Shown here: piece after piece, positions 47,940-59,480 of the stretch
Layout of the letters: the number at the start of each line of letters is the position of its first letter
Numbering within the stretch: the first letter of the stretch is position 1
DNA from: Vespula vulgaris
Taxonomy: Eukaryota; Arthropoda; Insecta; Hymenoptera; Vespidae
Direction: 5' to 3'
DNA: 64,000 nucleotides
NCBI RefSeq assembly: GCF_905475345.1
Contig: NC_066592.1
Coordinates: 1,122,001 to 1,186,000, forward strand
The notes under the pieces: model-generated
What the model saw: the letters and a program-made list of their open reading frames with translations, nothing else
Told to the model about the DNA's origin: nothing
The model's database searches: none
Program-made: the position numbers and the translations under genes

Positions 47940-49288
47940 GTTGGCAAATGTGGAAAAAAAGAGAAAAGCGAGTCTGGCTAGGACTAAGGACGGCAGGTGC
48001 ATTAGTCCAAGTCGTGTGTATGGGTCCCCAGGAGAAATCATAAGGTCTTACCCTCGCCCTTCGTAACCGTTACCGTTGCCAGGGGTGAGTGCCCTAATAA
48101 ATCCTAATACTAAATCACCACCCCACCCCCCTATTACTCATATCTTCTTCGGGGTGCGTGCTTCGTTGGTACGCGTGCCACCAGCCTGCAAAGCACCATA
48201 GCTTTATTTTCGAAATTCTAGACGGACTCGGGTTTCATTAAAGAAGCCATGACTTTCCTACGATATGGGGGATATCGGCTGAACGTTTAGATAATTACGA
48301 GAGGTGATAGTATTACCATGGGGGCGTGTTATTATCTGAAATGTTTAGACCCCCTTCCTACTTCGTTTAGACCGTGTTCGAAGGGTGGAAAAAAAGATGA
48401 ATACCTTCCTCCTTTCGAAGTCTTCATTTTAACATCCTTGATCGTAATCCTTGATGATTTTCTCAAATTGTCTATTTTGCTATTGATTTTCGGATTATTT
48501 TCTTTTTTAGATTCTTCTACTTTGCTTTTGTTTGACTTCGTTTTTTACGATTACTATCCATTCTTTTTCCTCTTGATTTTCTTTTTGTTTTGTTTACTTT
48601 TCTACTTCGTCTGCGTTTGTTTTCGTCCGATCTTTTTTCTACTTACTTCCTGTATTTTTTATCCTTACGTTGTATCTCTATTTTTCTGGAATTTTTTACG
48701 TCACTACTTAGTAGTACTTCTAGCTTCCCTATCTTTTTTTTTTTCTTTTCTTTCTGTTTTTTCTTTTTTTACTTTTCTATAGAATTCCTTCGCTTCTTAG
48801 TTCCTAGAAATTAATGGTAATACTTTTTTTACATTTTTGAAAGGTATCGACAGGTAGGATAAATGTACGATAGCGAGTAATCGTTTCGAGCGCATCAACA
48901 TTACGTAGCAATCATGCACACGTCATAGGATAATAACGAATTATGTTAGGCTTTAATCGATATAGTACCAGAGCAACGGTGCGGTTCTGCATCCATAACG
49001 AACCAATTAGCGTATTGTCGCTGTGTAACGATAGAATCAGATAGTGTTGGATCAGCAAATTGCATAATCAGGGTGCGGGCGTGTGTATCGATATATTCAT
49101 CCAATCGCGTTTGACACTCCTCGAAATGTTGGATTTTGTTAACGGATATCCGTCAGAGGATTTTCTTATCGTTTTGTTGTTTAATCATCGCCAGTGAATT
49201 CACGTGTCACATGTGTATTACAATTTAACCGAATATAGATAATTGGATCGTAACTTCATTTTCATAATTAGCAGTAGAATTTATCTGC

Positions 49289-49368
49289 TTTATTTATTTA
49301 TTTATTTATTTACGTATTTATTTATTCATTTACTTAATTATTTATTTATTTATTTATTTATTTATATT
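49289..49368. repeat. (TTTA)n microsatellite
   Basis: About 80 bp of TTTA units with ACGT and ATTCAT interruptions. Confidence 0.95.
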
Positions 49369-50461
49369 TCTTATCAAATCGGTGTACACGACAAAGGGAA
49401 AGGGCAATTTTAATTCATCGTCGACGAAATAATTACAAATAATTGGTAAAGGGAGCCGATCCTTCGAGCTCCTATAAACCCTTCCAGAAAATGTACCCTT
49501 CTTCCGTTTTCGTATTATACCCACATCGAGTCGTGATTCGAAGTACTCTCGCCAAATGGCGTGATTCAACGTCATTATGCGAGAGAGACCGGCTTCTTCG
49601 TAGTTCTCTTTTCCCTCTCCGGCCAATTATTTGCTTCTGTCGAAATTAACTTTAGATTGTTAATGACTTCGAGACGGATAACCGACGACTTTGTCGGTCA
49701 ATTCTTCGTTTCCTTTTTATTTTTGTAGGATTGGGAATCGAGAAAAAAAAAGAAATAGCGACGATGTCTTTTCTAACTTCGTGTTATTCCTTCTCTGTTC
49801 TTCTTTTCTTTGTTCTCCTTTTTTTCTATATTCATAGTTCATTCTCGATAATCATAATTATGATCTAATCGGGTCATAGAAATATATGTAAAAAATATTT
49901 GCACAAAAGTGATCTCTGAGATCAATTTTTAGAAAGATGCTTCTTATTTAATCGAATTATCAAGCTAAATCCAATAAAAAAGATGTAACTCTTTGTAGCA
50001 TCATGACAAACGAGAAATCCACTATAGATCACTGGCATTTTGCACGATTTTCTTTGAAAACAGAAATTTTCATCCGGGAACGATTTAATTGAACGATAAT
50101 TCGTATAATGAGTAATCTTGTTAATGTACATTTCATTATTTATATACGTTTATTCGATTCTCTCTCGTTCGTTTCACTTTTTCCTTTCTCGTTCTCTTTG
50201 TGTATCACGACCTCTCTCTTTCTGCATTCTCTATCCATTTTGTCACGCCAAATTTCACCGAACAATTTTCCCTCGCGAAAGGTCCTCGCGAGAGACGAAG
50301 CATTTTCTCTGTTTTGTATATCCACGTGGTTGGCATTAAAGATTATATATTTTTTGACGAAAATTCACGAATACGGGAATATGAACACGTCCACGCATAT
50401 GCACACATACATACATACGTACATTTATATACACACACATATATATATACATACATATGTA

Positions 50462-50494
<33 letters not shown>

Positions 50495-50497
50495 TTA

Positions 50498-50537
50498 TTA
50501 CGTACGTGTACATATATATATATGTACACGTACGTAA
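50498..50537. repeat. 40-bp perfect palindrome
   Basis: The half-site TTACGTACGTGTACATATAT is followed without spacer by its exact reverse complement. It lies directly after a (TA)n run (50,471-50,494) and 36 bp before a GATA array. Such a sequence can extrude as a cruciform in DNA or fold as a hairpin in RNA. It may have arisen by inversion or fold-back synthesis in an AT/GT microsatellite. Confidence 0.9.
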
Positions 50538-50572
50538 CAATTTTGTAATACGTTCATCGAAACAAGAGAGAA

Positions 50573-50587
50573 GATAGATGGATAGAT

Positions 50588-50642
<55 letters not shown>

Positions 50643-50657
50643 TATAGATAGATAGAG
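50573..50657. repeat. (GATA)n microsatellite
   Basis: An array of GATA/ATAG units of about 85 bp with a few TATA interruptions. It runs on into GAGA and GAAA-rich DNA to about 50,715. It is the longest tetranucleotide array in the window. Confidence 0.95.
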
Positions 50658-50945
50658 GTAGAGAGAGAAAGAGAAGGAGAGAGAGTAAGTGAGAGAGGGA
50701 GGGAGAGGAGAGAGACGTTGTGATGCTGGTAGCAAGCGTTGTGCTTGCTAGTGGAGGTGACGGAGGTGGTAGCGTTGGTGGCGAGCGGGTATTTGCATAC
50801 GAGGACGGCCCTGGTGGAGTCGATGCCGAGGGAGAGAGGGAGGGCTTTAATGCCCATGCATCATGCATATTCAAACCCCCGGCATGGTACAGCTGTACGC
50901 GGAAGCTAAATCCCAACGCGCGTCTCCGGCGTGGCTCTTCTCTTC

Positions 50946-50948
<3 letters not shown>

Positions 50949-50988
<40 letters not shown>

Positions 50989-51011
50989 CTCTGTCTCTCT
51001 CATCTCTCTCT
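50949..51011. repeat. (CT)n(GT)n microsatellite
   Basis: CT array, a short GTGTGTGT block, then CT again. Confidence 0.95.
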
Positions 51012-51436
51012 CGCATGTACGCAACGTTCCTACGTCTGTCTCACTTTAACCCTCAGTCTTTCTTTCTCTCTCTCTCTCTCTCATCGCATTTCTCTTATTT
51101 CGCTATCCCTGTCTGTCCTTTCTCCTACCCCTCCCTGTTTCCTTCTCTCTTCGTCTTTTAGTCTACCCCTTCGATTTTCTCTCTCTCTATCTCTCTCTCT
51201 TTCCTTATTGAAAATCAAAATTCAAGCGAATTAGTTGGCTCTGGGTATCCTCCGTGAGAAGCGCGACTCCTCGTTGTATACTACAAGAATACCACATCTG
51301 CATTCCCGTATACACTAACAGATATATACGTGTACCTGTAGTGGTGATGCAAAATGTGTGTACGTAAGCAAGTATAATTGCTCAATCGTAGCCTGGCCGG
51401 CGTAGCAAGTAGATCTACGATACCCAGACTATCTCT

Positions 51437-51493
51437 CGGTCTCTCTCTCTCTCATATATAGAGAGAGAGAGGGAGAGAGAGAGAGAGAGAGAA
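51437..51493. repeat. CT run switching to GA run through ATATAT
   Basis: A (CT)n run ends in CATATATA and continues as (GA)n, so the two arms are mutually complementary around an AT core. This produces a long hairpin-forming palindrome, unlike the single-polarity arrays elsewhere. Confidence 0.85.
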
Positions 51494-51717
51494 AGACACA
51501 GAGAGCAGGGAATAATTAAACTTTGCCGACGTGGCTCTTGCTGATTGTAGTAGTTTTAGGGGATGGCTAAGAGCCACCTTCCTTTCGCGATTTCGTTCTA
51601 AGGAACCGTGTACTCGCCTTGGAAAATCTTATATCCTCTCTTGCGTAGTAATTCGTGGTCGTCGTTCAAATCCTTCGTGAATTTTCGCTGAGTAGAAAAT
51701 CTTCGATGATTTCAAGC

Positions 51718-51718
<1 letters not shown>

Positions 51719-51762
<44 letters not shown>
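51719..51762. repeat. (CT)n microsatellite
   Basis: About 38 bp of pure CT plus a short tail. Confidence 0.96.
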
Positions 51763-52090
51763 ATATTTTTAGGATTTACTTTCCTTACCCGCGTAATTAC
51801 TTGTATCCGTAGCTCGTTTCCTAAAGCATTTCAACACCCTCGTATTTGGGATATAAAACATCGAAGCGATGGCTCTCCTCTACCTACCCATTGGCCAATC
51901 GAAAAACGCATTAGCGTCTCTACGGAGGGGTTGCTCGATGAATGCTACCAAGATCTCTTTCTCTTTCTCTCTCTCTCTCTCTCCTCTCACTTTGAGAAGC
52001 CGATTTGGTGTTAAATGGAAACGAAACGGTAGTAAAAATTTCCAATTTTCCTCGTCTCTCATTCTCCTTCTCTCATGTCGACAAAAGAGC

Positions 52091-52099
<9 letters not shown>

Positions 52100-52141
<42 letters not shown>
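52100..52141. repeat. (GA)n microsatellite
   Basis: About 42 bp of pure GA. Confidence 0.97.
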
Positions 52142-52143
<2 letters not shown>

Positions 52144-52909
52144 GCATCAGGACGAAGCCCTCGGGGCAAACGACTTGAATAGGGACCAAGTCCGGGAGGG
52201 TGGTTGCGGGGGTGTGAGGGTAAAGCAAAAGCTGAGTTAGGTCGGGGAGAGAGAGCAGACAGTTTAGCCAACTTTCAGATTTACACCCTTGCAGTTCGTT
52301 CACGGGCCGCCTGTTTCGAGACCTCCAAGCTTCGTTTGTGTCTCTTTCTCTCTCTCAATCTACCTATCTATCTATCTTTCTCTCTCTCTCTCTCTCTCTC
52401 TATCTCTTTCCATACCCCACACTTCTTTCCGGAAGGGTGGAAGATAGAGAACAAAATGAGAAGAGAATAGAGGTGGATAATCTCGATTCTTATGTTGCAT
52501 AATGCTCGTTTCTCTCATGGTGGTGCAAGGACCAATTTCTATACTTGTTTATTTTAAACGTTTACGCAGGATACTAATAACTTAAGAGATCTTATATACA
52601 TTGCGTTTTAGATAGCGACTATTATTATATTCTTTTTTTATCGGTGCAGATCGATTATTTCGCGATATATGAAGTGTAAATATAATTTTTATTATTATTT
52701 GATAGAAAGAATGATTCATTGACTTTAACCTATCAATTGTTATTATCTTTCGATCTCCAATGAAGATAATTTTGAGGCGAACAGATAGTCCGAATTACCA
52801 CGTTTTACTATACATATGTAATCTCGAAGTTCTAGCAGACGAACAGACCAAAAGCCAGACCGTAGGATTTGAGCTAACAGTGGTGTGGCTTTTGTGGAAA
52901 CTAGCACCT

Positions 52910-52911
<2 letters not shown>

Positions 52912-52951
<40 letters not shown>
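52912..52951. repeat. (CT)n microsatellite
   Basis: CT array of about 40 bp with one CTTT interruption. Confidence 0.96.
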
Positions 52952-52955
<4 letters not shown>

Positions 52956-52990
52956 TTTGCCTCGTAATCAGAATCAAGCCTGCGGAAATC

Positions 52991-55900
52991 ACAGCTCGTT
53001 CGTCTTCTCTTCGGTACGCGTGGATCGTCGATCTTATTTCATTCGGCCGACGTCGACGAGCTTATCACCTGCGGAGATCGGTTTAGACGGGAAACAAAGA
53101 TACCTACTTCGATGATAACGTTCATTAGGATGTTTCACGCATATGCGTGCATCGATTAACGGATTAATCAAAATAAAAAAATCGATTTTTCATTACTTAA
53201 TCGTTTCGTTATTATTATCTATACATGCTTTTTGTCATTCTCAGAATTAGTTTCATTCGCATTTTGTTTGATTATAAATGGAATTAAATTCGATATCTCG
53301 TATGACAGCTGAGATAATCTTCGCATTACTTTAATTCAGTGGCTCGAGGATCTTTCAGGAAAGATGACGGATTTAAAGCTTACTGAATAAGTACCTCGCG
53401 CTTCTCAACGTCAAAGAACTCTAAGTAGCTTATTTATTTCGCCATTTGATATATGACGGTGATTAAGGTTGGGCGAGGAGAGAGTGCGAGTGGGAAGTAG
53501 ATGATTCTTAAGGTGGAGGTAAGAGGAGGGTTTCGTGCTTCCTTGCACGAAAGTACTTAAACGAAACGAATCAGTGAAATATTCGGAGAAGTTAATAATA
53601 ATTAATCAAAGGGATAAGGAACTGTTTTAAATAAATAGAAAATGTCGGTTATCGTTTTATGATCATTTTCTCTCTTTTTCTTTTTTTGTTGTGTATGTAA
53701 TAGCACAGAGATATTGCAATTAGATATCAATTCAGGGAGTTTGATCATTAACGAGACAAGAACCAAAAAAAAAAAAACAGAACATGCTGGTTAGAAGGAA
53801 GTCAAATTGTAGGAAGAGAGTTGAAAAATCGTAAGATCCACTTTCTTCGAAAGAGCAACTTTTTCCCTCCTCTTATCTAAGAGTTCGGATATAATAGTGA
53901 GCCGTTGGAACCCTCGTTCGAACGAAGAGTCTTCCTTTCCGTTTTGGAGAATGTTTCGTTGTTTGGCTGTCTTAACGGAATGAATGATCTCATTTTGGTG
54001 ATAACTCTCTTGATATATCGCGAGGAGGGTGCTCCAAGGAGATCACGAATTGTGGGTCGGTAGGTTTCTCGGACCACTGTCTTGAAAAGACTGAGATAGA
54101 ACTAGTTTTCGTTTTCAGAACGAATCCACGGAGATCATCCCAACTCGAAAGATAAGACGCTTTTGGGAAACCGTCCTTCTCGTTTATCTGTTCGTTCTCG
54201 TCTATGCACGTCCGTCTCTATTTCTAAGGTTTAGGTGATCTTACAAGAGAAAGTCTGAAGAGCCAGGGGATTCTTTTACTAGTTTCACCAAAAGTAGTTC
54301 GAGACGAACGTTGCATATTAAACGATGCATGTTCTATCCTTCCTGTCTTGCACGTACACGGTAATATCTCTGTCTCTTTTTAGAATTCCCTTCTTGTCGA
54401 TCGAATCAATCTCGGCAAATTCACGAGTCCGATAAAAAGAGACGAGGAAAAGGAAAAAAGGAAGATGGAAGTATGTAACATTTAGTCTTGCACGGCGATA
54501 ATAACAAAAAAAGAAACGAATCTCTTTTTAATCGTTATCGTCGTATGTATATCTTGTTTGAAGAGATATCAAGGATACGATCAAAAATAATCCTCCCACT
54601 CGAAATCTAAAAACAAGCATTCGCCAATCGTGAAGCACGTTGCTCGAGTGGGTGGGATGCTAGAGCTCCAAAGGTTGAAAAACAGATAGAGAGAGACAGG
54701 GAGAAAGAGAGAGAGGGAGATCGGTCGTATATCAGAGAAAGAGAAGGTGCATTCGTGTGTTGAATGTCTGTGTGTTGGTGCAGTATAGTAACCGGGCTAC
54801 AGCGTGGCTTGGGACGAGGTTTAACGGCTCCCTCTAGGGCTGCCAGTTACCACGCTCCGATGCCTACCCTCTCGGCCTGTCCGTCCTCGAATAAAGATGG
54901 CCATGCCTCGCAGGACCATCCACGGGCTTATCCTCCTGGGACAAGTAGAGGGAACGGAGGCAGGGAGTGCTACGAATACTACTATAAGCTAACGTATGTG
55001 CACTCGCGACAATGACTCTCTTCTCTATCTACTCGAGTTTTTTCTTTCCTCTTTCTTTCTTTCTTTCTTTCTGTCTTTTCTTTTTTTTCTTTATTGTTTC
55101 TCTTTTCCATTTCTTATATTAACTTATCTTCGAGCAGATGTGAATCGTTTACGGATTTATAAGGATTACGAAGGTCCTCTGCTTAATTTTACATTCCTGA
55201 TATTTCACCTCAAATGAAAAAGTAATAGCGAATTTTTTGTTATGTAAAACGTTTTATTCTAGTCCGATTAATAGTTTAGATAGGTGGAAAGATTGAAAAA
55301 TGATGGATCATAGTGTATAATTTTTTTCCTTTCGTTTTTCTTTTTCTTTTCTTTTCCTTCTTTTTCTCTCTTTGCTTTCCCTATTTAGCGTTGGAACAGT
55401 CAATGGAAAATCGGTAAGAAGAAGCAGCTCGTAAAAAGGATAGAAGATTTTTTTGAAAGCTGCTCAAGATAACGTAGCGCAGAGATCTCGTGATATATCG
55501 GTTAGCGATATTAAAAGCCGAAAAAGGGTCTATGCATATTCAGGACGACCGCTTACCTACGTTTTATCAGATTGCTTGGCAGCACCGTTAGGGAATCTTG
55601 ACGCGTGATGTAAACTTGTCGGGAGCTTGATGGATCGAGCTGCCCGTCGAAAAGAGGTTAGAACATGTTGGTGTACCGCCAACACCCTCTTAGCCCTTTT
55701 CTCTTTTATTCCTTTTTCAATCTCTTTCTCTCTCTCTCTCTCTCTCTCTTATTCTCGTTTCCACGTCATGTTATTTCCTCGTCATCTATCGCACTTCGGA
55801 AGCAACGTTGGACTAATTTGAATTTAATAGGGGGTTAAATTACTATTTATTCGACCAAGCTTTTTCATCCTCGATCAATCCTATACCGATGTTTCGAATT

Positions 55901-56940
55901 TATTTTCGATTTATTTTTTTTTTATTCGATTAGAGAAGCGTTCTTTTTTTTTATAATATGCGGAAATTAATACAAGATATTATGGTGAAATATAAGTGAT
56001 TTTTAAGAAGATCCATTAGAAGAATGATAAATTTGTTATTACGTCATAATCTTTATCGTTTTTCGCTAAGCTACTTTGTAGGAATTATTGTGTAATTCTC
56101 CGGCACATAAAGTAATTACGTCAAATACAAATAACAGTCGTAATAAAAAACAGTGTAATACTAAACGCTTACTTTTCTTGAAAGTTATATAATATTCAAG
56201 CAATTCATAAAGGATTTTAAGCGAGCTCTTCTTTTCGATTGGTTGACTTCAATTTCAGAGTGCATTTTATTCCACTAGAATGAATCTTTTCGAAATGATT
56301 TCTGCCGATAGAACTGGTCGATAGAAAATAGATTCGTTTCTCGTTGGAAAGTCTATTCGTTGATTTACCTTAATGCAACGACGAGGATAGAGGGAATAAA
56401 AAAACAGCTGACCCGAATATTCACATACACGTGCACTTTCACGTCATATGTATTTTCACACGTAGATAGGTGTTTCATTACAAATCGTTCCATTAATTTT
56501 ATACGACTCACGTTGATATCGTTCATTTATCACTTCTGTTGCAAATGATAAATAACGCTGATCATGTTAATCGCATGCAGCCTTTCTATAACAAAGATTT
56601 TCCGGTTTTCCAAATCTGCATCGGAATTTCAAGCAAGTTACGTTAAATCTTCAAACGATATCATTTCATATGAAATTTCTAGATTCAAGATCTATCGATT
56701 TCTTTTCGAAGATATAAAACGATGTGAGAGTTATCATCCGACTCGAGAAGACCAGCGAGATCCATTACGCTTATGAAACACCTCTAAATCCGGATGTCGA
56801 AAGGAAGACCGAGTATCAGAGATCCGTGAGAGCGAGAGAGATGGTTGTTAAACGGATACAGCAACGGAAATAGGATGAAACGGTGTAGTTTGCACTGATA
56901 CCACCTCTACATCCACCCACTTTCTACTTGTGATTTCAGT
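52991..56940. other. largely unique non-coding DNA
   Basis: Few microsatellites: CTTT/T-rich 55,030-55,110, T-rich 55,322-55,385 and CT 55,721-55,751. Includes the GC-rich block at 54,760-55,015. No supported gene. Confidence 0.7.
54760..55015 (+). other. GC-rich complex block with an 83-codon frame
   Basis: One of the few GC-rich, non-repetitive stretches. The + frame from 54,764 to a TGA at 55,013-55,015 reads MSVCWCSIVTGLQRGLGRGL and continues with Ser/Pro/Gly-rich sequence ending EYYYKLTYVHSRQ. I recognise no domain. There is no obvious strong acceptor in front of it, and a CT-rich low-complexity tract follows. It may be a chance frame in a regulatory block, or a fragment of an exon. Confidence 0.2.
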
Positions 56941-56958
56941 ATTATGCATTATGCTTAG

Positions 56959-56960
<2 letters not shown>

Positions 56961-57012
<52 letters not shown>
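56961..57012. repeat. (CT)n microsatellite
   Basis: About 52 bp of pure CT, the longest uninterrupted CT array I saw. Confidence 0.97.
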
Positions 57013-57015
<3 letters not shown>

Positions 57016-57109
57016 AACATGTATACAATAGACGTTTAATTACGCTATATGTATAGAGTATTCTTACGGTTAATAAATCGTATTTGGACATTAATGTATT
57101 CGTTATTTA

Positions 57110-57140
57110 CTTATTTATTTATTTATTTATTTATTTATTT
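57110..57140. repeat. (TTTA)n microsatellite
   Basis: About seven TTTA units. Confidence 0.94.
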
Positions 57141-57510
57141 TGCTTTTCTTGTATCTCCTTCGTACTAAATATGGATAAAAATTTTTGACGAAACTAAACG
57201 AAAAAATAAAAAAAGGAAAAAGAAAAGAAAAGAAAAATAGGAGAACCTTCGCTTGAAAATATATAAACGCAACGTAGCGTAGCGGTCGGATGTTGCAGTC
57301 GCCGCATCCCGCAGTAGTCTCGTGGCCAACGAGCCGAGTTCTCGTTGCTCTCGAGAGAAAGAGTAACATAGAGTTTGGGAAAGAAAGAAAAGCGAGCAAA
57401 AATGAGAGGGAAGCAACCTAGCAAATGGCGGTGTGCTCGCAAAATTAGAAGAGGATAGTGAAGGAGAGAAGAAGATCCTTGCTTTGCACAGTTCGTCGAT
57501 CTAGAGGAAA

Positions 57511-57515
57511 AGAGA

Positions 57516-57573
<58 letters not shown>
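57511..57573. repeat. (GATA)n(GA)n compound repeat
   Basis: GA, three GATA units, then about 43 bp of pure GA. Confidence 0.96.
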
Positions 57574-57577
<4 letters not shown>

Positions 57578-58021
57578 GACAGGTCCTCTTCTAAGTAAAT
57601 CCCAAACCGTTTCGTGAATTATTTCCGGCATTAGGTAAAAGTAGGACGGCATATTTTAAAGCGTTAGTGTGCTATAGAGTACAACGCTTCGTATCGTTGT
57701 TCTATAAAGCTTCTCTTTTAAACACACATACATATACACACGCATACGCAGGCTCTCTTTCTCTCTCTCTCTCTTATTCTTTCTCTTCGTACTTAATTAA
57801 TCGTTCTACGCGATTTATTATCGTCTCTACGGCCATGTACCTACGACGATTTCGAAACTTCCCGCGAACAGAATACCATTTATCGTCCGAAGTCGTCCCA
57901 TGAGACGACGATAGTCTCTCCCTCTTTCTCTTTCTCTCTTTAGTTTCTAGCGCACTAGCTTACTTCGGTTTAGCGTGCCGCTGGCGCGTTGGAACTCGTT
58001 AGCGTAAATACCAGTGCAAAA

Positions 58022-58027
<6 letters not shown>

Positions 58028-58062
<35 letters not shown>
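58028..58062. repeat. (GA)n microsatellite
   Basis: About 34 bp of pure GA. Confidence 0.96.
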
Positions 58063-58064
<2 letters not shown>

Positions 58065-59011
58065 TCGCGAATTCCATCGATAGATAGAACTTTGCGTTTT
58101 ATCGGCCGTTAAGGAGGATCTTAAGAATGTTTAACTACCTAATTAAGCTTCGTTACTGTCTCCCTATCGCTCTTTCTTTCCTTCTCTGTTATCTCTAAAA
58201 GAAGTATTTTCTATATCGGTAAATACATGTATTGGAAATCGGATCGATGAGGATTATTTTGTAAGATAGAATATTTTGTGATTGGAATTGATCGTTATCT
58301 TTTTCTCAATAATACGTAGTCTTTCGACAAAACTATTATAAATCTTTATCAAATCCGATAAATCCTATTAAATAGTTTATGTACATAGTTATCTAATGAT
58401 TTTCAAGAATCGTCAGTTATTTAGTTGACTCAGCATCACGATACCGATTTTGATAACGAATGTCTCAATTTGTCGTTCGATCTCTAATTTCTCGCTTCGA
58501 ATCTGGTCATGGTTACTTATTCTCTTTCTGTATTTCTTTCAATCTTTTGTAATAAAAAGAAAAAGAAAAAAAATAATATGTAAAACATATATATGTATAT
58601 ATACATATATAGATATATACACACGTATATTTGTAAAGGTTAAAGTGTAGACAAAGCGGAATAGACCGATATCGATGAGAAACGAGGATATCATAGGAGA
58701 TATATAAAGTTTATTCGCATCGTTACTCATGTATAGAAAATATTTCGCCGGGAGGTTGCACTCTCTTCCGCACGGAAAACTCAACGTAGTCCTTCGCCTT
58801 TTCGATCTCGAATATATACTCGCATTTATATACATATATCTATCCTATGTATGTATGGATGTATATACAGATGTACGCGCGATATATAGCCAAGAGATCA
58901 AGCAGAAAGAAGGAAATTCGATAGCGTTGCAAATAATATATCGCTTCTTAAATTGAAATAAAAATCCACCGGTTGCGCTCTTTTCTTCTTTCTTTTTCTT
59001 TCTTTTTCTCG

Positions 59012-59053
<42 letters not shown>

Positions 59054-59480
59054 ACACACACACACTCTTTCTCTCTTTCCCACTCTCTCATTCTCTCTCT
59101 CTATCTCTCTCTTTTTCTATTTCGATTTCTCCAAAGACTTATAGTATTTCGAGCTATCTCGGAAAGTACTACGAGGCGTTTGCCAGATATCCTCTATCCT
59201 CTCGCTCTTCCACTCACCCTTAACGTATCACGACCCTTCGATTCTTATATCCTAAAGAGTAGCTAGAAATCTCGAGGACATCGAATTTCTTATGCATTAC
59301 TTCCGATTTTGCCACGTGGCTCTTGAAATTTTCTCTCTCTGTCTCTTTTCCTATAATTTTTTTCTTTTATCCTAAGTAAAAATTCCTTCTATTCTATCTG
59401 TGTTTCTATCAGTAATAAAGAGAGAAAGATAGAAAGAAAGAAAGAAAGAGGGAGAGAGAGAAAGAGAAAAATGTAGCTTC

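Larger units (their letters stand above)
47521..50400. other. non-coding DNA downstream of ratchet point 2
   Basis: Contains the CTTT repeat 47,904-47,939, T-rich 48,430-48,780 (source of a 154-codon Phe/Leu frame) and the TTTA tract 49,289-49,368. A strong donor word GGGGTGAGTG occurs near 48,083, but I see no convincing exon in front of it. Confidence 0.7.
50401..52990. other. densest repeat block of the right half
   Basis: Contains the CA/TA tract 50,401-50,494, the 40-bp palindrome, the GATA array, CT 50,949-51,011, CT 51,064-51,083, CT 51,178-51,202, the CT-to-GA switch 51,437-51,493, CT 51,719-51,762, CT 51,956-51,984, GA 52,100-52,141, CT 52,340-52,408 and CT 52,912-52,951. The unique stretch 50,716-50,940 is GC-rich (GGTGGTAG, GGCGAGCGGG words). 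No gene seen. Confidence 0.85.
56941..59480. other. repeat-rich non-coding DNA
   Basis: Contains CT 56,961-57,012, TTTA 57,110-57,140, GATA/GA 57,511-57,573, CT 57,751-57,775, GA 58,028-58,062, CT/CA mixture 59,010-59,120 and purine tract 59,400-59,470. A 24-bp TA-rich palindrome lies near 58,586-58,610. No gene seen. Confidence 0.8.

Noticed and set aside
48318..48782. 154-codon hydrophobic frame (+) resembling a membrane protein
   Set aside because: The Phe/Leu richness comes from T-rich low-complexity DNA; no transmembrane pattern independent of composition.
53060..53100. - strand CGCAG|GTGATA junction resembling a ratchet point
   Set aside because: The donor GTGATA is poor, the tract is interrupted by purines, and orientation opposes the two strong sites.
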